From Toxonevra muliebris (taxonomy: Eukaryota; Arthropoda; Insecta; Diptera; Pallopteridae): DNA of 64,000 bases. Location of the stretch: positions 60,091,408-60,155,407 of the forward strand of contig OY829329.1 in assembly GCA_963691655.1 (NCBI GenBank), given 5' to 3'. The stretch's first letter is position 1; every line of letters begins with the position of its first letter. The notes beneath the pieces were generated by a model. The model had not been told where the DNA came from, ran no database searches, and saw nothing but the letters and a program-made list of their open reading frames with translations. The translations under genes and the position numbers were made by a program. Below are positions 38,239 to 49,562 of this stretch, one piece after another.

Positions 38239-38819
38239 CTAGAAAATTGATTGATAAATGTATTATAAAAATAGTTTTATATATGAAGGTTAAGCAAAAT
38301 TAATTTAAAATTTCTTTATTTGTATGGAAAATAAGCTATTTTATGCTGATAAATATTATAACTTTCAATGAAATAGTGGTGTGTGCATATGACATTCTAT
38401 TGAAACTGAAGTTAATTATCTTCGTAAATTGCTATATTGCATAATCCTAACCAAAATGCCGTAATAACAGTTCGCTGGCAACTCTGGTTTCAGCGAAGAG
38501 AAATTGATTTAATAAAGGAAAATTATATTCTCTAATTCAGATGCAGTAGTAGGTGAACACTATTTTGTAATTACGATGATTGATAAGTTAACCATCATAC
38601 AATCATAGGTAATAGTGCTAGCTGAAATTCTACTCACACACATATATGCTTCACTGGCCACACACTCCTATAGCTGAAGCGTTTATGGTTAGTTATGGTT
38701 AAAATAATGTTGAATGGAGTCGAATATTTTAAGAAATCGATTACCAAATACTTGAGTATGCTTCATTGTCATGTCAGTATTGATGAGAATAGAGAAGATA
38801 TGAGTTTACGGAATCAGAA

Positions 38820-39990
38820 AATCACAACATCAGAAACTCAAAGCATCAGAGAGTTAAAGATTTAAAGAATGAAACAATCAAAGAATTGAAAACTGATAGA
38901 AATAATGAATAAAAAACTAGAGAATCAAAGACTCAGAGAACCAAAGAGTTGGCGAGACTAAGAGTTTTTTGAAGAATCAAAGAATCAAAGATCATAGAAT
39001 CAAAGAATCACAGAATCAGAGAATCACAGAATCAGAAACTCGAAGCATCAGGGAGTTAAAGATTTAAAAAATGAAATAATCAAAGAATTAAAAACTGAAA
39101 AAAAGCAATGAATTAAAAAACCAGAGAAGCAAAGAGTTGGCGAGACTAAGAGTTTTTCGAAGAATCAGAGAATCAAAAATCATAGTATCGAAGAATCACA
39201 GAATAAGAGAATCACAGAATCAGAGACTCAAAGCATCAGAGAGTAAAAGATTTAAAGAATGAAATAATCAAAGAATTAAAAACTGAAAAAAACAATGAAT
39301 TAAAAAACCAGAGAATCAAAGAGTTGGCGAGACTAAGAGTTTTTCGAAGAATTAGAGAATCAAAAATCATAGTATCGAAGAATCACAGAATAAGAGAATC
39401 ACAGAATCAGAAACTCAAAGCATCAGAGAGTTAAAGATTTAAAGAATGAAACAATCAAAGAATTGAAAACTGATAGAAATAATGAATAAAAAACTAGAGA
39501 ATCAAAGACTCAGAGAATCAAAGAGTTGGCGAGACTAAGAGTTTTTTGAAGAATCAAAGAATCAAAGATCATAGAATCAAAGAATCACAGAATCAGAGAA
39601 TCACAGAATCAGAAACTCGAAGCATCAGAGAGTTAAAGATTTAAAAAATGAAATAATCAAAGAATTAAAAACTGAAAAAAAGCAATGAATTAAAAAACCA
39701 GAGAATCAAAGAGTTGGTAAGACTAAGAGTTTTTCGAAGAATCAAGGAATCAAAAATCATAGAATCATAGAATCACAGAATCAGAAAATCACAGAATCAG
39801 AGAGTCAAAGCATGAGAGAGTTAAAGATTTAAAGAATGAAATAATCAAAGAATTAAAAACTGAAAGAAACAATGAATAAAAAACTAGAGAATCAAAGACT
39901 AAGAGAATCAAAGAACCAAATAATAATGGAATTAAAGAATCAAAGAATCAAATAATAAAGGAATCCAAAATTAAAATATTCAAAGAATTT
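38820..39990 (+). repeat. Higher-order tandem repeat: 6 units of 187-202 bp in a 577-bp superunit
   Basis: A landmark close to AAACTCAAAGCATCAGAGAG starts at 38834, 39036, 39224, 39411, 39613 and 39801, so unit lengths are 202, 188, 187, 202 and 188 bp. Unit 1 matches unit 4 best (ATTGAAAACTGATAGAAATA in both), unit 2 matches unit 5 (CTCGAAGCATCA and AAAAAATGAAATAATC), and unit 3 resembles unit 6. A 577-bp three-unit block has therefore been duplicated. Each unit is itself made of short AGAATCAAAG/AGAATCACAG steps. There is no coding capacity. Confidence 0.95.
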
Positions 39991-40223
39991 AAGAATTTAT
40001 TTCTTAAAAGACTATGAAAATTATATTTAAGTGTTAGTTTTCAAAGTCATGACTTTAGTTCATTTCCAGTTTTTATTTAAGTGATATTTAACGGGCTTAA
40101 TAAAAGTTTGTAGTGAAAACAGCTACAGCAGTTTCGGAAGTTGCCTCGATCTTTTAACTAAAAAACTATAGATTTCATTTTTTTTTAACATTTTAAACAT
40201 TTGACAAGACTTTGCGTAATAAA

Positions 40224-40533
40224 GGTTAGGTTGGAGTGGCTGTCGAGAGACACACTTAGGCCTGAACGGCCCATTGTGATGCCACATAGTTGGACCTACA
40301 GTTTAACGCCTATTCCGAACGGCGGTGTGGCAATTTTTTATCGGCTTGGTGGTTTTGCCATTACCAACCAATGTGTGTACTTGTACACTATCTTATAATT
40401 CTCATACACTTCATATTGATAGTGAATATAAGAAAGTAATGAAAATTAACCACCCGACGAAGACGGGAATCGAACCCGAACCTCCCAGATGAAAGTCTAT
40501 TGCACTATCCACTAGGCTATCGAGGTCGTCTCC
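40224..40533 (-). mobile_element. tRNA-derived SINE-A, full-length copy (310 bp)
   Basis: Flanked by the direct repeat CGTAATAAA at 40215-40223 and 40534-40542. Minus strand, 5' to 3': GACGACCTCGATAGCCTAGT, A box TAGTGGATAGTGC (40502-40514), B box GGGTTCGATTCCCGTC (40462-40477), body, AAAAAATTGCCACACCGCCG, GTCCAACTATGTGGCATCAC and a 3' end in CCAACCTAACC. This is the reference copy for the SINE-A fragments at 6568, 7356, 8453, 11997 and 60322. Confidence 0.9.
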
Positions 40534-40711
40534 CGTAATAAAAGTAAGACTTAAAAATTTTCGTTAAATATTGCTCACAAAATAAATTCATTCTACAATT
40601 TTTTCTAGAATCGAATATTATTGAAAGTTTTCAACAACTCTTGACATCACTAACCAAAATTACACTCCAAGAAGAGGCCATTAGAAAATTGTGTGTGTGT
40701 TGCTAACTTAC

Positions 40712-40832
40712 CTTGTCGTTATTGGTTTGACAGGCGCGTAAATCTTCTTCATGTCTCTCCAAATCAGTCAAACGTTTTAACAAGGCACTCAATATTTCGG
40801 AAACTACAGCTTCTAAATGTGTATTGGAACAT
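40712..40832 (-). CDS. RASGEF1: RASGEF1-like gene, exon D (end of REM domain)
   Basis: 121 nt: one base completing the split Arg codon, then 40 codons, ending in phase 0. Acceptor GTTTGTAG, donor GTAAGTTA. It encodes a helical stretch with ILSALLKRLTDLERHEEDL, matching the last REM helices of RASGEF1 (a region reading as LIRKLAALSQYEEVL in vertebrate members, from memory). It ends TNNDK. Confidence 0.92.
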
Positions 40833-41000
40833 CTACAAACGAAAATGTATACAAAGCATATGCAAGGATTTAATTAAGCTTATTAGTAAAAGTGGAAGGA
40901 AATTGGAAATGATTGAGATAATAGATGCAGAATTTTCAGGAAATGAAAATAAATAATGTTGATGATGATGATGATGAAATTAATCTCATCGTTTACTCAC

Positions 41001-41197
41001 CTGGCAACGATATGTTTAACATGACTCATCATACGTTCATCGCGATAATCATATGGAAACTTATTTGTCCACTCTGCTAATAATGCGACTAATGATTCTA
41101 AGGATTCACTATCAGGTACCGAGGATAATAGTTTGCCAAGCAGCTCATGTGGTCGTAAAAATAAACGTGAAGATAATAAAAATGAGAAAATAAATTC
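41001..41197 (-). CDS. RASGEF1: RASGEF1-like gene, exon C (REM / RasGEF_N domain)
   Basis: 197 nt: 65 codons plus two bases of a split Arg codon (AG+A). The acceptor follows a T-rich tract ending TTTTTTGCAG, and the donor is GTGAGTAAA. It encodes the core of the RasGEF N-terminal domain, with FSFLLSSRLFLRPHELLGKL near the start and LAEWTNKFPYDYRDERMM further on. These are the most diagnostic RASGEF1 residues in the window. The domain packs on the catalytic domain and stabilises it. The next intron is only 168 bp. Confidence 0.95.
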
Positions 41198-41949
41198 CTG
41201 CAAAAAATAAAAATAACAAAAAGGGGGGGAAAAAAAGAAAAAACAATGTAGTTAGCAAGTGATATATGTATGTATCTTTAGTATAAAGTATAAAGCAGTA
41301 TCTATGCTATCGTAGGTAAGGTATCTGCTTGCTATTGGTTGGCAAAGTAAATGCTACTTAGTAATGAATACGTAGCTTAAAGCATTTTGTAAGTTTGGCG
41401 ACAGTATTTTATATAGGTTAAAATCTAAGCTAATCTGCGGAATTTGTTTTACAAAAAGAAGAATTAATTATTTTATCACTGTGGTTATGTCTGTCTTCAT
41501 TTATATGCATGTACGTTTAGGTCAATTTGTTGTGTGTGTATGTGCGATATTTAGGTTTGCCAAAAATGCTTTTTTGTCTTAAAAATTAAAATTGTGCAGC
41601 TGCTAATTTAACTGTGTGAAACGACAATTACCTTTTAGTGAAATCGAATGGAAAGTCGGAATTACACACAATTGTTAAATACTTTTAAGAGAACATTGAT
41701 ATACAGTGCTGGTCATATCATTTGCAACTAAAATCACTGGAACTTTAAATGACTTCTAAAGTTCACTAAAATAATTTTTATCAAAAATCTTTTTCATTCA
41801 AAACAATTATAAAAAATTATAAGCACAAAACTATTTTGCAAATAAAAAAATAAAGAAGTAATATTAAACTAAAGTCAGAAATGAAGAGGTCAAAACATTT
41901 GCAACTAGAAAAATCCAATGTGAAAATTGAAGAAAAATCGAAAAAGATT

Positions 41950-42099
41950 TCAAAACTTTGCCACATATCCATTATAAGCGATCACTGTTGCATGTCTACG
42001 TGGCATTGGCTCTATTAAATGGTTCGTCTGATCGATTCGAACTCGCTTGCATTCCTCTTGAACATTCTCATACAGATCCTCCAGTTTTGTGCCAATTTT
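41950..42099 (-). pseudogene. Tc1-like transposase C-terminal end
   Basis: The minus strand reads GTKLEDLYENVQEECKRV, then MPRRHATVIAYNGYVAKF and a stop. It resembles the end of Tc1-family transposases (..LEELW..VQ.EW..I....LV.SMPRR...V....G...KY). The catalytic DDE residues are absent. Confidence 0.75.
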
Positions 42100-42117
42100 T
42101 CGCTTCACGAGCATTCA

Positions 42118-42282
42118 ATGGCTCTCAATTGGGCTTTGATTGAAAGCGGCAGAAATAGTTTATCTCAAAACGAAATTTTGATAAAATATTCAACACACAA
42201 GTGGACGATTTCGCGAATTGTTAACAGCGGTATCGTTGATCTGCGTCATAGAGGTGGAAGACCTCGCAAAGAATGGCAATAA
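42118..42282 (+). pseudogene. Tc1-like transposase N-terminal helix-turn-helix fragment
   Basis: The + strand reads LIESGRNSLSQNEILIKYST, then HKWTISRIVNSGIVDL and GGRPRKEWQ and a stop. The helix-turn-helix followed by a GRPRK motif is typical of the Tc1 DNA-binding region. It points towards the nearby right terminus instead of away from it, the reverse of the normal arrangement, so an internal inversion or a join of two copies is implied. Confidence 0.75.
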
Positions 42283-42360
42283 ATATACTTTGTTTTGAAT
42301 AAAAAATATTTTTGATAAAAATTATTTTAGTGAACTTAAGAAGTCATTTAAAGTACAATT

Positions 42361-42641
42361 GAGAGGCTGAGAGGAAAAGTGGTATAACTTCTACGTTCTG
42401 AAAAAAGTGGAATAATTTTACTTAAGAGCAAAAGCAAAACGAAATATGTTCAGAGCGAAAACGGAATAAAAAACTATGCTGTTCTTGCTCTGAAAGAATT
42501 TTTATACGATTTTTGTTCTTACTTTTATGGCGTTGCATTTTCACTCTAAACCGTATTACTTATGCCATTCTTGTACTGACACTAAATTATTTCACTTTTG
42601 CTCTTATATAAATTTTAGCCCGCTTTTCCTCTCAGCCTGTC
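42361..42641. mobile_element. MITE with GAGAGGCTGAGAGGAAAAG ends, copy 1 (281 bp)
   Basis: The left end GAGAGGCTGAGAGGAAAAGT is the inverse of the right end CTTTTCCTCTCAGCCTGTC. There is no coding capacity. It is followed after 43 bp by copy 2 in the same orientation. Confidence 0.85.
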
Positions 42642-42684
42642 ATTTATCATTCGAAAGTGATATAAAACCGAATTGTCCTCATTT

Positions 42685-42995
42685 GAGAGGCTGAGAGGAA
42701 AAGTGGTATAACTTCTACGTTCTGAAAAAAGTGGAATAATTTTACTTAAGAGCAAAAGCAAAACGAAATATGTTCAGAGCAAAAGTGAAACGAAATATGT
42801 TCAGAGCGAAAACGGAATAAAAAAACTATGCTGTTCTTGCTCTGAAAGAATTGTTATACCATTTTTGCTCTTACTTTTAAGGCGTTTTATTTTCAATCTA
42901 AACCATATTACTTATGCCATTCTTGCACTGACACTCTAAATTATTTCACTTTTGCTCTTATATAAATTTTAACCCGCTTTTCCTCTCATCCTGTC
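42685..42995. mobile_element. MITE with GAGAGGCTGAGAGGAAAAG ends, copy 2 (311 bp)
   Basis: Nearly identical to copy 1, but with a local duplication of about 27 nt (ACGAAATATGTTCAGAGC occurs twice). The pair 42361-42995 is bounded by AATT on both sides (42357-42360 and 42996-42999). Confidence 0.85.
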
Positions 42996-45782
42996 AATTG
43001 ATTTTAGCTGTAAATGATATGGCACTGTACTCTGAAATTAGTTAAAATTTAACAGTTTTTCAGGCACTGAATTGAAAAATGGATAAAAAGTTTTCGAAAA
43101 ACTGAAGCACTAAGATTTCAATTTTCCAATTCGCAGCGCTGTATCTTGTAAACTATAGGGGCCAATAACATAAAATTAAGTGTGTCTTCCTATTTTGTGA
43201 ACATTTTTCTGTCCCACGATGAAAAAATTATAAAAATTAGTCCAGTGACTTAAAAAATTAAGCGTTTTGCCCAGTTTTTGTCAAATTTTGAACATCCAGC
43301 TAAAGTTTTGAAATATTGCCAAAAGAATATAAAAAATTTTTTCAACAAGTTTTAAATCGCAAAAGTAGATTTTTTTCGTTAATATTCGGTTGGAAAAGAA
43401 TTTTGCCTAATTTTTGTTTGTTTATTTTTCGAATTTCCTTTATCAACATTCTACTTCTTTTTACATTGGCGCTAGCATTTGGCATTCCAAAACATTTAAC
43501 ACATAAAAATCTTATTTTCCAACATAATTTATTCACATACACAAGCGTTGGCAAAATGAATTGCTAATTAAAATTTTACAACAATGAAGAAAAAAAAAAA
43601 TTTAAAAAAAAATAAATTTGCATCCAAGCCAAAAAAAGGCAGGAAAGACAAAAGAAAAGAAATCTCAAAATGAAAGAACGGAAAAAGTTTTCTCAGTTTT
43701 TCCAGCATAACGAAGCCACAAACAAAGAAAAAGAAAAGCGGATTTCTAGTTTTTACAACTACTTATTATAATTTAAAGTTTTGGTGTCGCTTTTTGCAAT
43801 GCTGCTTTAATTTTAAGCAGAGAATCAAACTAACAATTGTTAATTAGAAGCAAAATTGAAACCACAATTGCCAATTCATTTGAATGCGAAATATGCAAAA
43901 TGTTCTCACTGTGCATAATTTGTGGTTAGAATTAACAAACTTTTTACTAAATTAGCAAGTGTTTTTTTTTTACACTTCATTCTGCTAACAATACTAGATA
44001 CCAGATTTATATTTAAATATTTTTGGTGCCAAAAAATTCTAGCGAAATTTCAACAGAAAAAGTATCAAGAAAACAAAAAAAAAAACGGGAGATTATTTTT
44101 AAAATTTTATGTATGTATGTAAAGTCACACCACCACAATGCTCTAAAAAATTCTATTGCTACGACCAAAAAAAAAAAACATTTCAAGTTTAGAAGTTTTT
44201 AACTTTTGCTGCCAACGAAAATAAATCGCCAAATTTCATGGACATACAAAAAGATTTATACTATGTGATATCATGAATTGGTTTTGAGCATTTTATTCCG
44301 AGTTTTTTTATACGCACAATGATTTACAACATCACCGCTAGATGGCTAAATTGTTTTCACCTACGAGAATATTTTTTTTTTTTGAGCTATTGATGGTTGA
44401 TTGAACTTTCTTTTTGTGTGTTTTGCCGTTCAAACGAAATTCAAATGGGAAGTCATTAAAAAATTTATGATTGAAACTTCAAATTGGTTACAAATCTTTT
44501 TGGTCAGTATGCAATGGAGGTTAACGATTTTTTTACCAATTTATTTTTTCATACTCATATGAAGAGATAAGATCATACGTTGCCAAATCGAGCTCTATCA
44601 CTGTCTCTCTGTCGTCGAGGCCAAGGCCGTATTTAGAGGGAGGTTTTGCGGGTTCTGACCCCCCCCCCCCCCCGAAATGTGGAAAAAGTAGAAAATAAAA
44701 TCTATTGGACGATTTTTGAATATTTTGTGCTTCCATCGGTTTCTTGCTAAAAAGTCAAATAAATTTGAAATCTTAGTTACACTATGCGACCAAATCTGAT
44801 TTGTTTTCTTTGACATGAGGTTTGATTTCGGATTCAAAAAGAGAAGGTGATGTTGAGCAATCCTACATTCGTCGTGAAACATTTTGAAAAGTTTAAAAGT
44901 TGATAAAAATAGAAAAAACTGTCGGATCCTTGTAAAATTAGACTTATGTGAAAAGTAATACAAAGCAATATTTTATTATGCTAAACTCGTCCGCCATATT
45001 TGATTCGGAATTTTGAGTTTTTAAAATCTGGCTGCAGATTTGTAACCAGCGCCCCTTAAAACACTGCGGACCACTGAGTAAGATAAAATCCGTTCTTTGT
45101 AAACTTTTTCCTGTACCCGTAGACATAAACACATCCCCTGCTTTAAGGCGCATTAAAACAATTGAAAGGGCATGATTTAGCCTTTAATTCCTAATTTTCG
45201 AAGTATCTAGCACGTCAGGGTTCAGCTCCACAATTTCTCAAAAATGGCCATAAACGGTGTTTTTAGGGGTTTCAGTCCCAATTTTTCCAAAACGTGACGC
45301 AATGCGAAGTTTCTGACCTCAGATTTATGTTCAGCATGAAAAATTCATTCGCAAACACTAGGAACCATATTATTCGCCAAAACCATGCAGGCCAGTGTTA
45401 TTGGATCAGCTTCAAAGTTTTTGGAGACAATCTTAAAATTTAATTAATTCTTTAACCCATTATTGCTCAGAGCACCCCAACTCAGAAGATCCCTTTTAAT
45501 GCTGTGACTGCACGAATTTAGGGAATATATGAATTGATAATGGCCTGAATTCCCACTGACAATCATTTGAAAAAATGAGGCTCTGAATATTTAATTTTTC
45601 AAACTTTGGTTATGGAAAGTCAATGAGTTATCGAAATTATGTCCTTGACGTTCGTTCAAAAAATGCATTGGAATTCACATTGAATAATATTTATTTGAAA
45701 AAATTGAAATTAATTATTCTGTGAATTTTTTGTAATTTTCGGCCATTTTTTTTTTAAGTCAATATTAAAAAAAAACTCGGAA

Positions 45783-45892
45783 AGAACAATTCCTCAAGCT
45801 TCAAGGCATTTATCCACTCTTGTCCTTTGACTGATAGGGTCCATCAAATTTCATAAAAATTATTTATGAATATTTTCTTCGAATGAAAACCC
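45783..45892 (+). repeat. Dispersed repeat, copy 2
   Basis: Shorter copy of the repeat at 331-617. It shares the CATTTATCCACT block and then the identical 44 nt, and lacks the segment of about 180 bp that separates them in copy 1. Confidence 0.75.
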
Positions 45893-46295
45893 CCCAAGTG
45901 TAAATCTTTTAAAGTTTAATTGAATGCTTATTAGTTGTTTATTGTAGACTTATACGTTAAAACTTTCTATAAATTAGTCATTACAGATGTATGTTTTTTT
46001 CACTTTTTCATATACAGATCTCTTCAAATAAAACAACAACAATAACATCAACGCCCTTGCGCGCTCCATTACCAGTGAAGGTAGGTACAGTACTCATGCA
46101 TATTGAAGTGTTTTAATTAAATTTATTGGAATATCCAATAACAACAACAAAGCAAATTCAGTGCTATGAATGCAAATATATATATATATGGATATGCATT
46201 CGAATATGCACTCCACAAAGCCCCTGGTAAGGTATAATGTCGATAAAGAGAGAATGAGTGAGAGAGTGTTGGCGTGAGGACTTGGAGAGTAGCTG

Positions 46296-46582
46296 CACTC
46301 AGAAAAAGAAGGCAAAACAAGGTTGTTAAAACCGTGATTAATGATTCTGTTATTAAAATAAAAATAAAAATTTCTATTAGTTCTACATTTTTTTATTAAA
46401 ATTAATAGTAGTTCTATTTAATTTAATAGTATTTCTATTTTTATTTATAGTTTTTATACTATTAATACAATAGTTTTCTGATTAATTAAAAATTCGTATA
46501 TAAGAAAATGAAAATCTTCCTTATCTTTTTACAATTTTGAGATAAAAATCATATTGATTTCATGATATATTTTTTGTGAGTG
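46296..46582. mobile_element. MITE of the CACTCAGAG family
   Basis: Ends CACTCAGAAAAAG and TTTTTTGTGAGTG are imperfect inverted repeats. The inside is rich in TATTAAAATTAATAG-type sequence, as in the copy at 55239-55442. Confidence 0.55.
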
Positions 46583-47128
46583 TATGCACATAAAAAATTC
46601 ATGATTTCCAATGGCAAAAATTGTAATGAAAAATTTTTTCCTTTTTTTTCGTATGCACGTTTTTGTGTTGTTGTTGTTAATGATGTTGTCGATGTTGTTG
46701 TGTATTTGTAATATGCACAACTACAATTACAACAACCCTGAAAATTCAGTGCATCATTCATTTGTTTTTTTATTATTTTTTACGGTTGCATTTAATGCGA
46801 AAAAAGGAAATCCACTGCTTTATAAAGGCAGAAAGCAGCAGAAAAAAATCGGGGAAATATTACGAAATAATCAAATTCACTACTACACATGCAAACAAGC
46901 AAACAAACAAACAACAAAATGGAAGTAGTGTAGCGGAAATAACAACAAAAACAAAAATTACAACAAATTTAACAATAGTGAGTTGGAAAAACCCAACCCA
47001 AAGTCTTATTTGGCATATACATAAATATTGTAGTTAAACAACGCCGGAGTTATCAGTAGTAGAGAGGCAGGTTGGATGAGGGGTTATTGTAGGTTTTCAG
47101 TAGGCCGAAGACTGTAGAAAATCGATTA

Positions 47129-48266
47129 GTGAATATAACGGAAGAAACAGTGGGACCTTGGAAGGGTGGGGGGTTGAAATTATTTAAAGCGTTGCACATG
47201 CATTTAAAATTAAATTTTATTCATTTGCTAGTATACAGTCAGATGAGAGCGGCCAACAGACTCCGATTAAATGGAGTCTGGCATATATACCACCAGTTGC
47301 CAGTACAGTGCCCACTGTTCCTGATGCCCGTGGAGAATCATGTCTCTTGCATCCGCTTCGGAAGAAGATATGCAGTCAGGTTCCCGAAACGTGATCAATG
47401 GTTAAGTCCAGAGGTCGTACTCCGGGGTCTTCGTCATGTCTTCTATGCCGACGGATCCAAAATCTCGAACGGTACTGGATCCGGTTGGTACTTGGACGAT
47501 GAGACCAAGTACTCTTTTTCCACTGGTTTCCTAGGTTTTCGCTATCCTAGACGTAATGAGCTGGATAATTGAGAAGAGATGGCATGGGAAGTGCATAGAT
47601 ATCTGCTGTGATAGCCAAGCTGCACTGAAGGCTCTTGCTTACCCTGTCAGCCCCTCAAAATTGGTCAGCGAGTGTAAGGCAAAACTAAATAGTGTTGCAA
47701 AACACAACAAGTTATGCCTTATATGGGTTCCAGGACACTGTGGTATTGCAGGGAATGAACTAGCTGATAAACTTGCTAATGAAGGCTCTGCAATTGCACC
47801 ATGGGGTCCGGAACCTTTTCTTGGCGTAAGTTCTGGGGAGATCATGCATTGGATCAACGATTTTGTGGGTTCTATCCCTAGGGAAAGATTGTCCGAGCAT
47901 GACTCCTGGAGAACCGCAAAGTGTTTCGTGAGACAACATAACAGGAAATCAGCGAAATTTCTTCTCAGTTTGAGGACCTGAGATTACTGGTGGGTGATAT
48001 CGCAGGGAACAACACATGTGATCAGCATATAACTAACATGGGCGTCATCACCGATCCAATTTGCCAATCGTGTCTTGAGGACGACGATACTACGGAGCTG
48101 TCCGGCGTTCGCGAGAATCAGATTAAGGCTGTTGGGTAGTGATGTCTTGAGTATGAATAATGTCCATACTCTCCCTCTTCCTGAGCTTCTAAGGTTCACC
48201 AGTGAAACAAAGAAGTTCGGGGTTGAGAGATCCTTGACCTTACTTCGTCCCATTTACCCCACATAA
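47129..48266 (+). pseudogene. LINE RNase H and C-terminal region, copy 2
   Basis: Frames on the + strand encode, in order, a region with PVQCPLFLMPVENHVSCIR, then FYADGSKISNGTGSGWYLDD (RNase H with its first Asp), CCDSQAALKAL, LIWVPGHCGIAGNELADKLA, a zinc-knuckle-like ICQSCLEDDD segment (missing its last ligands) and LPLPELLRFTSETKKFG at the end. LINEs with an RNase H after the reverse transcriptase include the I, LOA and related groups. Frame changes near 47565 and 47975 and the missing reverse transcriptase mark it as dead. RNase H itself is well conserved, so it is younger than the copy at 32680. Confidence 0.85.
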
Positions 48267-48368
48267 CTTTCCTCCCTCTACTGGTTCTATCCTTGGGTAT
48301 AGCACAATGATACTCGTTAACTGAGTGCTTTGGTTAAGTACAGCCCACCCACAACTCTATACTCTATA

Positions 48369-48767
48369 CAGTCAGAGAAAAAATGAAATGTAAATTGGTC
48401 AATTGTAACGTTTTTGATTACAGAGTAGCGATAGCAATAAGAATTTTCTCTTAATGCAATAGTATTTGTACTATTGATATAATAGTTTCACCCCCTTTGA
48501 CACGAAAATCTTAATAATAATAATTTTTAGTGCTTCATAGTATTGACCTAAAAATTCTATCAATTTCTGGGTATTTACTTAAAAATTCTATTAATTTCAT
48601 AGCATGGACTTAAAAATCCTATCAATTTTATACTACTTAGTTAAAAACCCTTCTACTTAAAAATCTTGTCAACTTTATAAAGTTTTAAAAAAAGAGTTAA
48701 AAATTCCACTATTTTCATAATATTGAAATGAAAATTCTATTAGTTTCATGGTATTTTTCTTTGAATG
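48369..48767. mobile_element. MITE of the CACTCAGAG family, with internal short repeats
   Basis: Ends CAGTCAGAGAAAAAA and TTTTTCTTTGAATG are inverted, with TA on both sides (48367-48368 and 48768-48769). Inside, a unit of about 35-55 bp containing CTTAAAAATTCTATCAATTT recurs about six times. Confidence 0.65.
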
Positions 48768-49448
48768 TACTAATGATCATTGCAATGATGGTGATAATGA
48801 CGGTACAGATTTTGATGAAATTAATGCTGGTGATTTATTGATTGTTTTCGATTGAATATTAAAATCGTATTTCAATTAAATGTTTTGTCCAGTAGTGTGT
48901 GTGAAATTTGTTTTTGTACAGTTTTGTTTGCAGTTTTGCATTTCATTAAAAATCATTGCTCATTAATTTTTGTGTTGTTTCTGATTTAGTTTTATTTTGC
49001 AATGCATTGTATTCGTGATTTTTATATCATGTTTTTCATTAGGCACAATAAAACGTTGAATAACTTTAAGAGTGTATTTCTACGCACAGAAATGAATCAC
49101 TAATTTAAAAGAATTAACTGGCTGATTTGAGAATAAGGAAGAACTACGGTATTCCATTGCAAATTTCAGATGAAAAAAAAAAAAAAATCTTTAAAAATGT
49201 TGTATACTTTTTGGCCAACTTTTTCAAATCAAAGTAAAAAACGTGCTTATTTAATTTAACTATTTTTAATCGAGTCTCTTTGTTCTAACTTTTTAATTTG
49301 AATCAACCGAATTTTTATTTAAATATATTATATTTTGCCATATTATATTCACCATTTGCTGACTCATTTTCTCATTTTTTAAATACGTAGAGTAATATAT
49401 TTATATTTAAAGTCTATATTTTAAGTGTCATAATCATCAACTACTTAC

Positions 49449-49562
49449 CTTATCAAAATCTATAAGATTCTTTGGCACAAGAACTTCTACTAATGAATCC
49501 AATGGACCAGAAACTATTCTACCATTTATATACATAATACCACCGGAACCAAGTACTGAACT
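49449..49562 (-). CDS. RASGEF1: RASGEF1-like gene, exon B (start of REM domain)
   Basis: 114 nt, 38 codons, phase 0 at both ends, acceptor TCTTTACAG and donor GTAAGTAG. It encodes the segment around INGRIVSGPLDSLVEVLVP, which corresponds to the conserved RASGEF1 stretch (SGSLEALIQHLVP in vertebrate members, from memory) just before the REM helices. It ends LIDFDK and continues in frame into exon C. Confidence 0.88.

Larger units (their letters stand above)
38239..40711 (-). other. Intron D-E, 2.5 kb
   Basis: More than half of this intron is occupied by the higher-order tandem repeat (38820-39990) and a full-length SINE (40224-40533). The rest is AT-rich sequence without recognisable features. 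Confidence 0.85.
41704..43027. mobile_element. Tc1-like transposon remnant carrying two nested MITEs
   Basis: Left end CAGTGCTGGTCATATCATTT and right end AAATGATATGGCACTG are inverted copies, flanked by TA (41702-41703 and 43028-43029). The terminal repeats are over 60 bp long (to TTTTTATCAAAAAT). Inside are two pieces of a Tc1-like transposase on opposite strands (41950-42099 minus, 42118-42282 plus). The right terminal repeat is split between 42360 and 42996 by a pair of MITEs; joined across the gap it matches the left one. Confidence 0.85.
41198..49448 (-). other. Intron B-C, 8.3 kb
   Basis: Contains the Tc1-like element with nested MITEs (41704-43027), a dispersed-repeat copy (45783-45892), two MITEs of the CACTCAGAG family (46296-46582 and 48369-48767), an RNase H LINE remnant (47129-48266) and part of the AP-1 motif cluster. 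A run of 17 C sits near 44659-44675. The stretch 43030-45780 looks like old repeat debris (for example 45200-45560), but I cannot assign it. Confidence 0.8.

Noticed and set aside
38820..39990. CRISPR-like regular repeats
   Set aside because: The units are 187-202 bp, head-to-tail without unique spacers, in an animal intron. This is a tandem satellite.
42109..42282. A host DNA-binding protein with a GRPRK motif
   Set aside because: It lies between Tc1-like terminal repeats, is only 55 codons from its Met and ends at a stop before any catalytic domain.
44600..45080. Possible hAT-like element with a run of 17 C
   Set aside because: The sequence has the feel of a C-rich transposon end, but no pair of inverted ends or target duplication could be found.
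47984..48253. Minus-strand open frame of 89 codons
   Set aside because: Antisense shadow of the LINE RNase H/C-terminal region on the plus strand. The same applies to 47639-47857 and 32712-33014.
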